Of a stretch of DNA of 64,000 nucleotides, positions 52,777 to 61,057 are shown piece by piece; positions within the stretch are counted from its first letter, which is position 1; every line of letters begins with the position of its first letter. The DNA is from Alistipes sp. Marseille-P5061 (GTDB lineage Bacteria; Bacteroidota; Bacteroidia; Bacteroidales; Rikenellaceae), in NCBI RefSeq assembly GCF_900290115.1, contig NZ_LT985750.1, positions 226,948 to 290,947 of the forward strand, read 5' to 3'. Under the pieces are notes generated by a model that had not been told where the DNA came from, made no database searches, and was given only the letters and a program-made list of their open reading frames with translations. A program made the position numbers and the translations under genes.

Positions 52777-53904
52777 TCAGGCGCGGAGCAGCTCTCCGAG
52801 CGAAGTGAGGAAGCGGTCGGCCAGCTCGCGCGTGAGCGTGAGGGCCGGCAGCAGGCGGACGGTCGACTTCCCGGCGCCGCCCGTGAAGATGTGCTTCTCG
52901 AAGAGCAGCCGGCGGCGGAAGTCGGCCCCCGACCCCTCGACGTCGAAGCCCAGCATCAGGCCGCGGCCCCGCACGTCGTGCACCCCTTCGATGCGGCTCA
53001 GCCGGTCGAGCAGGTAGCTGCCCGTCGCGGCGGCATTCTCCATGAGGCGGTCGCGCTCCATCACCTCGAGCACGGCCAGCGCGGCGGCGCAGGCCAGGTG
53101 GTTGCCGCCGAAGGTGGTGCCCAGCATCCCCGGCCTCGCCTCGAAGTGGGGGGCGATGAGCACGCCTCCGATGGGGAAGCCGTTGCCCATCCCCTTGGCG
53201 ACGGTAATCAGGTCGGGGCGGATGCCCGCCTTCTGGTGGGCGAAGAACTGCCCCGTGCGGCCGTAGCCCGACTGGATTTCGTCGAGAATGAGCTGCACGC
53301 CGTGGCGGCGGGTCGCCTCGCGCAGCCCGCGCAGGAAGTCGTCCGAGGGGACGCGGATGCCCGCAACGCCCTGGATGCCCTCGATGATGACGGCGGCGAA
53401 GCGCCCCGTCGCGAGCAGCTCCTCGACCCGCTGCAGGTCGCCCAGCGGGGCGAACTCGACGTGGTCCGTCGCGTTGAAGGGGGCGCGGAGCGCCACATTG
53501 TCCGTCGCGGCGACGGCCCCCGACGTGCGGCCGTGAAAGGCACCCGTGAAGGCGAGGATGTGCGAGCGGCCCGTATGGAACGAGGCCAGCTTCATGGCGT
53601 TCTCGTTGGCCTCGGCCCCCGAGTTGCAGAGGAAGAGCGCGTAGTCGTCGTAGCCCGATGCGCGGCCCAGACGCTCGGCCAGCTCGCACTGGAGCGAATT
53701 TTCGACCGAATTGGAGTAGAAGCCCAGCCGTGCGACCTGCTTCGCGATGCGGTCGACGTAGGTCTCGTCGGCATGGCCGAGCGAGATGACCGCATGGCCG
53801 CCGTAGAGGTCGAGGTACTCGGTGCCGGCGGCGTCGTAGACGAAGTTGCCGCGGCCCCGGACGGGCTCCGTGGGGTAGAGCGTATATACGTTGAATGGTT
53901 TCAT
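52777..53904 (-). CDS. argD: N-acylornithine aminotransferase
   Basis: A 375-residue PLP enzyme of the class III family that converts N-acylglutamate semialdehyde to N-acylornithine. Visible are NSGAEANENAMKLA, HGRTSGAVA, LILDEIQSGYGRTG and the PLP lysine in TVAKGMGNGFPIGG. The start at 53904 gives MKPFNVYTLYP; the in-frame extension to 53967 is spacer. A small inverted repeat (ACCCCC at 53930-53935 / GGGGGT at 53944-53949) lies in its leader. Confidence 0.93.
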   Translation of the reverse strand: MKPFNVYTLYPTEPVRGRGNFVYDAAGTEYLDLYGGHAVISLGHADETYVDRIAKQVARLGFYSNSVENSLQCELAERLGRASGYDDYALFLCNSGAEANENAMKLASFHTGRSHILAFTGAFHGRTSGAVAATDNVALRAPFNATDHVEFAPLGDLQRVEELLATGRFAAVIIEGIQGVAGIRVPSDDFLRGLREATRRHGVQLILDEIQSGYGRTGQFFAHQKAGIRPDLITVAKGMGNGFPIGGVLIAPHFEARPGMLGTTFGGNHLACAAALAVLEVMERDRLMENAAATGSYLLDRLSRIEGVHDVRGRGLMLGFDVEGSGADFRRRLLFEKHIFTGGAGKSTVRLLPALTLTRELADRFLTSLGELLRA

Positions 53905-54040
53905 GTACGTGTTGTTTTTGGGTGAGTGGACCCCCGGTTGTTTGGGGGTGAATACACCCGGCCGCATCCCGACGCGGGTCGGGACACTGCCGGATGGGTT
54001 CTGTCGGGCGCCGGGGAGTGCCCCGGCACCGGGTGGGGAA

Positions 54041-55003
54041 TCAGAAGGCGCTGGCCTTAAGCCGCAGCCCCTCGCGCTCGTCCAGACCGAACATCAGGTT
54101 GAGGTTCTGCACGGCCTGGCCCGAGGCCCCCTTGAGCAGGTTGTCGATGACCGACACCACGTGCAGCTTGTCGCCGTAGCGGGCCACGTGCAGCAGTGCG
54201 CGGTTGGTGTTGACCACCCGTTTGAGGTCGGGGTACTGCTCCGTCATGAGGGTGAAGGCCGCCCCTTCGTAGTAGTCGCCGTAGAGGAGCCGAGCCTCCC
54301 GCTCGTCGAGCCGGCAGCGCGTGTAGAGGCTGACCAGAATGCCGCGGGTGAAGTCGCCCCGCATGGGGACGAAGTTGATGTCGCGGTCGAACGAGGGCTG
54401 CAGCTGCCGCAGGTTGCGGCCGATTTCGAGCAGGTGCTGGTGCGTGAAGCACTTGTAGACCGAGATGTTGTCGCTCCGCCAGCTGAAGTGGGTCGTCGCC
54501 GAGGGCTTCACCCCGGCGCCGGTCGAGCCGGTGATGCCCGTTACGTGCACCTCGTCCTCGAGCAGCCCGGCCGCCGCCAGAGGCAGCAGCGCCAGCTGGA
54601 TGGCCGTGGCGAAGCAGCCCGGATTGGCCACGCGGCGCACCGCGCGAATCCGCTCGCGGCAGAGCTCCGGCAGTCCGTAGACGAACCCTTCGCTCTCGTC
54701 GCGGAAGTCCTGCGCCAGGTCGATGATGCGCAGCGACTCGGGGAGCTGCTGCGCGGCGAGCCACTTGCGGCTCTCGCCGTGGGCCGAGCAGAGGAAGACC
54801 ACGTCGACCTCCTGCAGGTCGTACTCCGCGCAGAAGCGCAGCCCGGTCTGGCCGTCGAGCCCCGCGTGGACCTCCGTGAGCGCATCGCCCGCATGGCTCG
54901 TGCTGTGGACGAAGCCCAGCTCGACCCCGGGATGGTTCACCAGCAGGCGGAGCAGCTCGCCGGCCGTATAGCCGGCGCCGCCGATAATTCCGGCCCGTAT
55001 CAT
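54041..55003 (-). CDS. argC: N-acyl-gamma-glutamyl-phosphate reductase
   Basis: A 320-residue NADPH-dependent reductase making N-acylglutamate semialdehyde. The nucleotide loop is GIIGGAGYTAGELLRLL, the catalytic Cys is in VANPGCFATA, and HFSWRSDN and FVPMRGDFTRGI are family segments. It overlaps argG by 4 nt. The start at 55003 gives MIRAGIIGGAG; the upstream frame lies inside argG. Confidence 0.95.
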   Translation of the reverse strand: MIRAGIIGGAGYTAGELLRLLVNHPGVELGFVHSTSHAGDALTEVHAGLDGQTGLRFCAEYDLQEVDVVFLCSAHGESRKWLAAQQLPESLRIIDLAQDFRDESEGFVYGLPELCRERIRAVRRVANPGCFATAIQLALLPLAAAGLLEDEVHVTGITGSTGAGVKPSATTHFSWRSDNISVYKCFTHQHLLEIGRNLRQLQPSFDRDINFVPMRGDFTRGILVSLYTRCRLDEREARLLYGDYYEGAAFTLMTEQYPDLKRVVNTNRALLHVARYGDKLHVVSVIDNLLKGASGQAVQNLNLMFGLDEREGLRLKASAF

Positions 55004-56202
55004 CGTCCGTTGCGCTTTTGGACGTTGTAGTAAATCTTGATTTGGTTGGCCAGAATCTTCGTGAAGCCCTTCACGTCGTCGGCCGTCCAGGCCTTGTTCA
55101 CCTCGCCGTACTCGCCGAAGTCGGTCTTCATCAGGTCGAACGTCGACGAGACGCCCACCAGCGTGAAGCAGCGCGGACGGAGCGTCAGCTCGACCTCGCC
55201 CGTGACGTTGCGCTGCGACGAGAGGAGCATCGCCTCGATGTCGCGCATGACCGGCTCGAGGTACTGCGCCTCGTGGAGGAACATGCCGTACCAGGTGGCC
55301 ACCTGCTCCTTCCAGTAGAGCTGCCACTTGGTCAGCACGTGCTTCTCGAGCATCTTGTGGGCGGCGATAATCAGCATCGGGGCGGCAGCCTCGAAGCCCA
55401 CGCGTCCCTTGATGCCGATGATGGTGTCGCCGATGTGCATGTCGCGGCCGATGCCGTAGCGCGAGCCGATGGCCTCGACGGCGCGGATAGCCTCGACGTG
55501 GTCGGTGTAGGGGGTGCCGTTGACCGACGTGAGCTCGCCCTCCGTGAAGCCCAGGCGGAGCGTCTCCTCGCCCGTGGCGGTAATCTGGCTCGGGTAGGCC
55601 TCCTCGGGAAGCGTCTGCTCCGAGTGGAGCGTCTCGCGGCCGCCGATGGAGGTGCCCCAGAGCCCCTTGTTGATGGAGTACTCCATCTTGCGGAAGTCGG
55701 CCTCGAAGCCGTGGCGGCGCAGGTAGTCGATTTCGTATTCGCGCGTGAGGGTCAGGTCACGCGTCGGGGTGATGATTTCGATGTCGGGGGCCAGCACCTG
55801 GAACGTCAGGTCGAAGCGCACCTGGTCGTTGCCCGCGCCGGTCGAACCGTGGGCCACGGCGTCGGCGCCGATTTGCTTGGCATACTCGATGATGGCGATG
55901 GCCTGGAAGATGCGCTCCGAGCTGACCGAGATGGGGTAGGTGCCGTTGCGCAGGATGTTGCCGTAGACCATGAAGCGGATGCTCTTTTCGTAGTACTCCT
56001 GCTCGATGTTGAGCGTGGCGTGCTTCACGGCACCCAGCGCCAGGGCGCGCTCTTCGATGCGCGCCAGTTCTTCGGCCGAGAAGCCGCCCGTGTTGGCGAT
56101 GGCCGTATATACGTCGTAACCCTTCTCTTCGGAGAGGTATTTTACACAGAACGAGGTGTCCAGACCGCCGCTGAACGCCAGTACCACTTTCTTCTTTTCC
56201 AT
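55000..56202 (-). CDS. argG: Argininosuccinate synthase
   Basis: A 400-residue ATP-pyrophosphatase-type enzyme that joins citrulline and aspartate. The PP-loop is AFSGGLDTSFC near the N-terminus; AHGSTGAGNDQVRF and GRDMHIGDTIIG are family segments. Length is typical. argC overlaps by 4 nt downstream; the GNAT gene ends 88 nt upstream. Confidence 0.95.
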   Translation of the reverse strand: MEKKKVVLAFSGGLDTSFCVKYLSEEKGYDVYTAIANTGGFSAEELARIEERALALGAVKHATLNIEQEYYEKSIRFMVYGNILRNGTYPISVSSERIFQAIAIIEYAKQIGADAVAHGSTGAGNDQVRFDLTFQVLAPDIEIITPTRDLTLTREYEIDYLRRHGFEADFRKMEYSINKGLWGTSIGGRETLHSEQTLPEEAYPSQITATGEETLRLGFTEGELTSVNGTPYTDHVEAIRAVEAIGSRYGIGRDMHIGDTIIGIKGRVGFEAAAPMLIIAAHKMLEKHVLTKWQLYWKEQVATWYGMFLHEAQYLEPVMRDIEAMLLSSQRNVTGEVELTLRPRCFTLVGVSSTFDLMKTDFGEYGEVNKAWTADDVKGFTKILANQIKIYYNVQKRNGR

Positions 56203-56290
56203 TGTTGCCTGTCTTTTTATTTTACGTTTTTCGTTGTCTGTCTCCCTCCGGAAACCGTCCCGGAGAGCGTGTGCTCCGTCTGCCTTCCCG

Positions 56291-56908
56291 CTACTTGAGG
56301 TGGAAGAGCTTGCGGAACCGGTTGTGGATGAACATCACGTAGGGTGCCAGCCGCGACTGCCGGGGCTGCTCCTTGGCCGGGTCATAGAGCATGCCCGTGC
56401 AGAGGCACATCCGCCGGTTGTTGCGCTGGAGGATGTCGTAGTTGCAACATCCCTGGCAGCCCTGCCAGAACTCTTCGTCGTCGGTCAGTTCCGAGAAGGT
56501 CACGGGAACGTATCCCATCCGCGAGTTGAGCTTCATGACCGGAAGCGACGTGGTGATGCTGAATAACTTCGCATAGGGGAATCGTCGTCGGGCCAGCTCG
56601 AATGTCCGTCGTTTGATTTGCTCCGCGAGTCCCATGTGACGGTACTCGGGGTCGACAATCAATCCGGAGGTCGCGACGAAATCGCCGTGCTCCCAACACT
56701 CGATGTAGCTGAAGCCGATGAGCTTCTCGCCGTCCAGCGCCACGACGGCCTTGCCGCCGGTCATCTTCGCCGCGATGTACTCGGGCGACCGCTTGGCGAT
56801 GCCCGTGCCCCGCTGCAGGGCCGACTCGTAGATGAGGTCGCAGATACGCTGTGCGTAGTGCGCATGCGACGAGTCGGCGAAAACGACGCTGATGGATTTG
56901 TTATTCAT
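56291..56908 (-). CDS. GNAT family N-acyltransferase at the head of the arginine cluster
   Basis: A 205-residue protein with a GNAT fold: motif A region VDPEYRHMGLAEQIKRRTFE (acyl-CoA pyrophosphate loop in a shortened RHMGLA form) and an N-terminal alpha-beta start (ISVVFADSSHAHYAQRI). The C-terminal third holds a Cys-rich segment (CQGCCNYD, then CLC). The family uses acetyl- or other acyl-CoA. Its place at the start of the arg cluster, which lacks a recognised argA or argJ, makes it a candidate for the glutamate acylation step, possibly using succinyl-CoA. This is inference only. Confidence 0.75.
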   Translation of the reverse strand: MNNKSISVVFADSSHAHYAQRICDLIYESALQRGTGIAKRSPEYIAAKMTGGKAVVALDGEKLIGFSYIECWEHGDFVATSGLIVDPEYRHMGLAEQIKRRTFELARRRFPYAKLFSITTSLPVMKLNSRMGYVPVTFSELTDDEEFWQGCQGCCNYDILQRNNRRMCLCTGMLYDPAKEQPRQSRLAPYVMFIHNRFRKLFHLK

Positions 56909-56978
56909 TTATCTGATAGTAAAATAAAAAAGGAAATGTTCATGGAACATACGTGGCCTCGCCCCTTCCGACCGCGCG

Positions 56979-59180
56979 TCAGTTGTTGATGCGGTAGGCC
57001 CGCTGCACCCCCTTGATGCGCATGATGGAGTGGATGAGCGTGTCGACCACCGCGGCGCCGGGGACCTCGACGCTCACGACCCCCTCGACGCAGCCGCCCG
57101 AGGCGGCCGAGAAGTTCATCGAGCGGATGTTGAGCTTCAGGTCGCGGCTGATGACCTCGGTGATGTGGTTGGCCATGCCGGTCATGTCGGCCGCCACGAT
57201 GCGGATGGAGGCGCGGAAGGAGCCCTCGGCCGTCGAGCGCCAGCGCGCCTCGATGACGCGGTGGGGGTAGCGCTCGCGCATGCGCCGCGCATTGGGGCAG
57301 TCGGTGCGGTGGATGGTGATGCCCGAGCCGATGGTGACGAAGCCGAAGACCTCGTCGCCCTTGATGGGGTTGCAGCAGCGCGCCAGCTTGTACTGGATTT
57401 TCGAGATGTCGTCGTCGATAATCAGCGCATCGCTGCTCCGTGCGGGGGCCGCCTCGCGCGCTGCGGCCTTCGCACGCTCGACCTCGGCCGCCGCGGCGCG
57501 CCGCTCCTCCTCGGCCGCACCCGAGATGTGGCGCGTGAGAATCTCCTTGATGGAGGCCAGGTCGACCTTCTGCGTCGCAATGAGGCCGTAGACCTCGGTG
57601 CCGGTCCGCACCTTGAAGTATTTGGCCAGGTAGGCCACCGCCTCGTCCATCGTGAGCGGGAACTTCCAGTTCTTGAGCTTGCGTTCGAGCTCCTCGCGCC
57701 CCATGCGGGCATGCTTGGCCTGCTCCTCGCGCAGGAAGGACTTGATTTTGTTGCGCGCCTTCGAGGTGACCACCACCGAGAGCCAGTCGGCCTTGGGCGT
57801 CTGGTTCTTCTGGGTGAGAATCTCGACGATGTCGCCGTTGTGGAGCACCTCGCGAATCGAGACGGCGCGGTTGTTCACCTTGCCGCCCGAGCAGGTGGCC
57901 CCCAGATTGGTGTGGATGTCGAAGGCGAAGTCGAGCAGCGTGGCCCCCTCGGGCAGCTTGCGCAGGTCGCCGTTGGGGGTGAAGACGAAGATTTCACCCG
58001 TGGCGGGCTTGGCGTCGAAGCGCTGCGCCAGCGCATGGGGCGTATCCTCCATCAGCTCGCGCAGCCGGCTGAGCCACTGCTCGCTGGTGGCGGCGCCCTG
58101 ACCTACCCCCTTGTAGCGCCAGTGGGCCGCGATACCGCGCTCGGCCACGGCGTCCATGCGCTCGGTGCGAATCTGCACCTCGACCCACCGCCCCTCGGCC
58201 GAGACGGTCGTGTGGAGCGACTCGTAGCCGTTCGACTTGGGGATGGAAATCCAGTCGCGCATGCGGTTGGGGTTGGGCGTGTAGAAGTCGGTGACGATGG
58301 AGTAGACCGTCCAGCAGAGCCGCTTCTCATCCTCCAGCGGGCAGTCGATGATGATGCGGATGGCGAAGATGTCGTAGACCCCTTCGAAGGGGACGCGCTG
58401 CTTCTGCATCTTGTTCCAGATGGAGAATATCGATTTGGTGCGGCTCTTGATGTGGTAGTGGATGCCCAGCTTCTGCAGCCGCTCCTCAATGGGGACGATG
58501 AAGCGGGCGATGAAGGCGCGGCGCTCGTCGGCACTCTCTTCGAGCTTGGCCACGATGTGCTCGTAGTCCTTCGGCTCGAGGTACTTCAGGGCGATGTCCT
58601 CCAGCTCGCTCTTGAGTCCGTAGAGACCCAGCTTGTGGGCAATCTGTGCGTAGAGGTTCATCGATTCCCAGCTCTTCTTGCGCCACTTCTCGCGCGGGAA
58701 GATGTCGAGCGAGCGCATCACCTCGAGCCGGTCGGCCAGCTTGATGAGAATCACGCGCGGGTCCTCCGAGTAGCTGACAATCAGGTCGCGGAAGTTGCCC
58801 GCCTGTTCGTTGGCTACCTTGAGCTTCAGCTCCGAGATGTTGCAGAGCCCCATGGTGATGCCGGCCACCTGCTCGCCGAAGCGGGCGCGCAGGTCGCTCA
58901 TCAGCGCGAGGAACTCCTCCTGCGTCTGCTGCTTGTGGGCGATGCGCACCACGTCGTGCAGGATGGAGGAGAGGGTGGAGTTGCGTCCCAGCCCGATTTC
59001 CGAGATGACGATGCAGGCTACCCCAGCTCCATGTTCGAGCAGCGGGGAGCCGTCGTAACGGGTCATCCCGGCGAGTCGTTCGTCTGCATAGGCCAGCGCC
59101 TCGTCAACCAGACGCAGGGTCTCGGACGAGAAACTCCCGCGCACCAGTGCGCGGAGTTTTTCGTAGCGTGAATAGTCCAT
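56979..59180 (-). CDS. RelA/SpoT (p)ppGpp synthetase with degenerate hydrolase site
   Basis: A 733-residue RSH protein. Domains in order: HD hydrolase (about 25-185), synthetase (about 240-345, with IWNKMQKQRVPFEGVYD and GYESLHTTV), TGS (about 390-450, IFVFTPNGDLRKLP...), a helical/zinc part and a C-terminal ACT domain. The HD pair is at 75-76, but the expected ED two residues on is replaced by Arg79-Ile80, so ppGpp hydrolysis is probably lost. Before GYESLHTTV it reads RMRDW, a basic motif near the RxKD of bifunctional enzymes. It is likely a synthetase; a second RSH elsewhere would supply hydrolysis. Confidence 0.9.
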   Translation of the reverse strand: MDYSRYEKLRALVRGSFSSETLRLVDEALAYADERLAGMTRYDGSPLLEHGAGVACIVISEIGLGRNSTLSSILHDVVRIAHKQQTQEEFLALMSDLRARFGEQVAGITMGLCNISELKLKVANEQAGNFRDLIVSYSEDPRVILIKLADRLEVMRSLDIFPREKWRKKSWESMNLYAQIAHKLGLYGLKSELEDIALKYLEPKDYEHIVAKLEESADERRAFIARFIVPIEERLQKLGIHYHIKSRTKSIFSIWNKMQKQRVPFEGVYDIFAIRIIIDCPLEDEKRLCWTVYSIVTDFYTPNPNRMRDWISIPKSNGYESLHTTVSAEGRWVEVQIRTERMDAVAERGIAAHWRYKGVGQGAATSEQWLSRLRELMEDTPHALAQRFDAKPATGEIFVFTPNGDLRKLPEGATLLDFAFDIHTNLGATCSGGKVNNRAVSIREVLHNGDIVEILTQKNQTPKADWLSVVVTSKARNKIKSFLREEQAKHARMGREELERKLKNWKFPLTMDEAVAYLAKYFKVRTGTEVYGLIATQKVDLASIKEILTRHISGAAEEERRAAAAEVERAKAAAREAAPARSSDALIIDDDISKIQYKLARCCNPIKGDEVFGFVTIGSGITIHRTDCPNARRMRERYPHRVIEARWRSTAEGSFRASIRIVAADMTGMANHITEVISRDLKLNIRSMNFSAASGGCVEGVVSVEVPGAAVVDTLIHSIMRIKGVQRAYRINN

Positions 59181-59207
59181 TTTGTGATTGTCGATAACCT
59201 AACCGCA

Positions 59208-59215
59208 CAAAGATA
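59208..59215 (-). promoter_or_regulatory. -7 box of the RelA/SpoT gene
   Basis: TATCTTTG on the minus strand, 27 nt before the ATG at 59180. It lies 12 bp from the opposed -7 box at 59228. Confidence 0.65.
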
Positions 59216-59227
59216 TGAAAAAATTTC

Positions 59228-59235
59228 TACTTTTG
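59228..59235 (+). promoter_or_regulatory. -7 box of the hemolysin III-family gene
   Basis: TACTTTTG, 24 nt before the ATG at 59260. An in-frame ATG at 59215 precedes this box and would not be in the transcript. Confidence 0.65.
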
Positions 59236-59259
59236 ACCACAATAAACCCTCTGGAAACC

Positions 59260-59919
59260 ATGTTGCGCATCAACAATCGAATTTATTTTCCCACGCTGGG
59301 TGAGGAGGTTGCCAATACCATCTCCCACGGCGTGATGTCGCTTCTGGCGCTCTGCGCCCTCCCCTTCGCGGCGGTGTGGGCCTATCTGCACGACCCTCAG
59401 CCGGTGCTGGCCTGTGTTTCGGTGAGCATCTTCGTCATCTCGCTCTTCCTCATGTTCCTCGCCTCGACGCTCTACCACTCGATGAATCCCGCCTCGAAGC
59501 ACAAGGCGGTCTTCCACATCCTGGACCACATCTTCATCTACGTGGCCATCGCCGGCAGCTACACCCCCATCGCCCTCTCGGTCATCGGCGGGTGGCAGGG
59601 CGTGCTCATCGCCGTGCTGCAGTGGGCGATGGTGCTCTTCGGGATATTCTACAAGTCGCTCTCGCGGCGTTCGCTCCCGGCCGTGAGCCTGACCATCTAT
59701 CTGGTCATGGGGTGGACGATTCTCTTCTTCCTGCCGCTCTTCCTGCGCAACGCCTCGACGCAGCTGCTGTGGCTCATCGCCGCGGGCGGCCTCTCCTATA
59801 CGCTCGGGGCGTGGTTCTACGCCCGCAAGGGGTTCCGCTACCACCATCTGGTCTGGCACCTGCTCATCAACCTCGGCGCCGCCTGCCACTTCGCGGGCAT
59901 CGTCTTCTACCTCTATTGA
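59260..59919 (+). CDS. Hemolysin III family (YqfA/PAQR-like) membrane protein
   Basis: A 219-residue membrane protein with seven hydrophobic segments. The metal-binding PAQR/hemolysin III residues are visible: EEVANTISHGV, SASTLYHSM-type (here FLASTLYHSMN), HILDHIFIYVAIAGSYTP and, at the end, HHLVWHLLINLGAACHF. The role in bacteria is unclear; the name comes from a Bacillus protein. The start at 59260 (MLRINNRIYFPTL) is preferred over 59215 because the promoter lies between them. Confidence 0.88.
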   Translation: MLRINNRIYFPTLGEEVANTISHGVMSLLALCALPFAAVWAYLHDPQPVLACVSVSIFVISLFLMFLASTLYHSMNPASKHKAVFHILDHIFIYVAIAGSYTPIALSVIGGWQGVLIAVLQWAMVLFGIFYKSLSRRSLPAVSLTIYLVMGWTILFFLPLFLRNASTQLLWLIAAGGLSYTLGAWFYARKGFRYHHLVWHLLINLGAACHFAGIVFYLY

Positions 59920-60040
59920 GGCCGCCGGTTGAAGCCGGGCGGTTGCTGACGCCGGTTGCTGCCGTTGGTTGCCGCGTCGGGCGGTTTGCGCCGCCGCCCG
60001 CTGTCCCTGAGATTTCGCCCGGCCGCCCCGCCCGAAAACA

Positions 60041-60079
60041 GAGGCGCCGCATCCTCCCGTCGAAAGGATGCGGCGCCTC
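60041..60079. terminator. Bidirectional terminator between hemolysin III gene and menA
   Basis: A perfect 15-bp stem (GAGGCGCCGCATCCT/AGGATGCGGCGCCTC) with a 9-nt loop. T-rich tails follow on both strands (TTGCCTTTG plus; TGTTTTCGGG minus). It separates two convergent genes. Confidence 0.85.
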
Positions 60080-60104
60080 TTGCCTTTGCCTTGCTCCGGC
60101 CGCG

Positions 60105-60989
60105 TCAGCCGAGCAGCAGCCCGACGGTGAGCAGCACCCCGAAGAGGGTGAGGTTGCGGGCCGTCTCGCCCAGGCAGACGTTGAGCTCCTCGCCGTGGTC
60201 GATGCGGACCATCTTGCGCCACGTGAAGAAGAAGAGAACCCAGTAGAGCAGCGGCAGCAGCGCGGCGCCCCACCGCCCGAAGAGTGCGAAGGCGAGGCAG
60301 AGCAGCGTGGCCGTCGTGCCGAGGGCGAAGTATCCCCAGCGTCCGACCCCGGCGCCGAGGCAGACGACAATCGTGCGCTTGCCGCTGGCGGCGTCCTCCA
60401 CACGGTCGCGGAAGTTGTTGACCATCAGCATCGTGTCGATGACCAGTCCGCAGGCCAGTCCGGCCAGCGTCACCTCCCACGTCCAGTCGTGGGCAAGGAT
60501 GTAGTAGGTGAATCCGACGGGGACGACGCCGAAGAAGAGGATGACGGCCACGTCGCCCAGTCCGTGGTAGGCCAGCGGCCACGGCCCGGCGGTGTAGAGG
60601 TAGGCGAAGAGGATGCAGGCGGCGCCGACGAGCAGCAGCTCCCAGCCGCCGTAGTGCAGCAGCGTCAGACCGACGGCGGCCCCCGCCACGGTGAAGGCGG
60701 CGATGCCCCACTTCATGGCGCGCAGCGTGATGAAGCCCTTGGCGAAGGCGCGGTCGGGACCGAGCCGTTCGGGGCTGTCGGCTCCCTTCTGGAAGTCGCA
60801 GAGGTCGTTGACCAGGTTGGCCGTGCACTGCATCAGCAGCGCGAAGAGCAGGCAGAGCAGTGCCGGCAGCCAGTGGAACGAGCCGTCGCTCCAGGCCAGC
60901 GCCGAGGCGACGATGATGGGCGTCGAGGTGGCGCCGAAGCTGTAGGGTCGCACGGCGAGGAGCCATGCGCGCAGGGAATTTGTCTTCAT
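60105..60989 (-). CDS. menA: 1,4-dihydroxy-2-naphthoate polyprenyltransferase
   Basis: A 294-residue UbiA-superfamily membrane enzyme that prenylates DHNA on the way to menaquinone. The two Asp-rich Mg-diphosphate motifs are NLVNDLCDFQKGAD and NNFRDRVEDAASGKRT. About eight or nine hydrophobic segments are seen. The prenyl donor would come from a long-chain synthase such as that at 42983. Start at 60989. Confidence 0.93.
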   Translation of the reverse strand: MKTNSLRAWLLAVRPYSFGATSTPIIVASALAWSDGSFHWLPALLCLLFALLMQCTANLVNDLCDFQKGADSPERLGPDRAFAKGFITLRAMKWGIAAFTVAGAAVGLTLLHYGGWELLLVGAACILFAYLYTAGPWPLAYHGLGDVAVILFFGVVPVGFTYYILAHDWTWEVTLAGLACGLVIDTMLMVNNFRDRVEDAASGKRTIVVCLGAGVGRWGYFALGTTATLLCLAFALFGRWGAALLPLLYWVLFFFTWRKMVRIDHGEELNVCLGETARNLTLFGVLLTVGLLLG

Positions 60990-61057
60990 GGGCAAATGAT
61001 GTTTTGATACGTTGGTTCGCTTCCGTCGGACAAGGGGGCGGAATCGGGGCGTATGTG

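Noticed and set aside
57030..59171. A 713-codon plus-strand frame opposite the RSH gene
   Set aside because: Antisense to a gene with complete synthetase, TGS and ACT features.
59215..59259. Longer start (MKKFLLLTT) for the hemolysin III gene
   Set aside because: It lies upstream of the -7 box that best explains the transcript, and overlaps the opposite RSH promoter.
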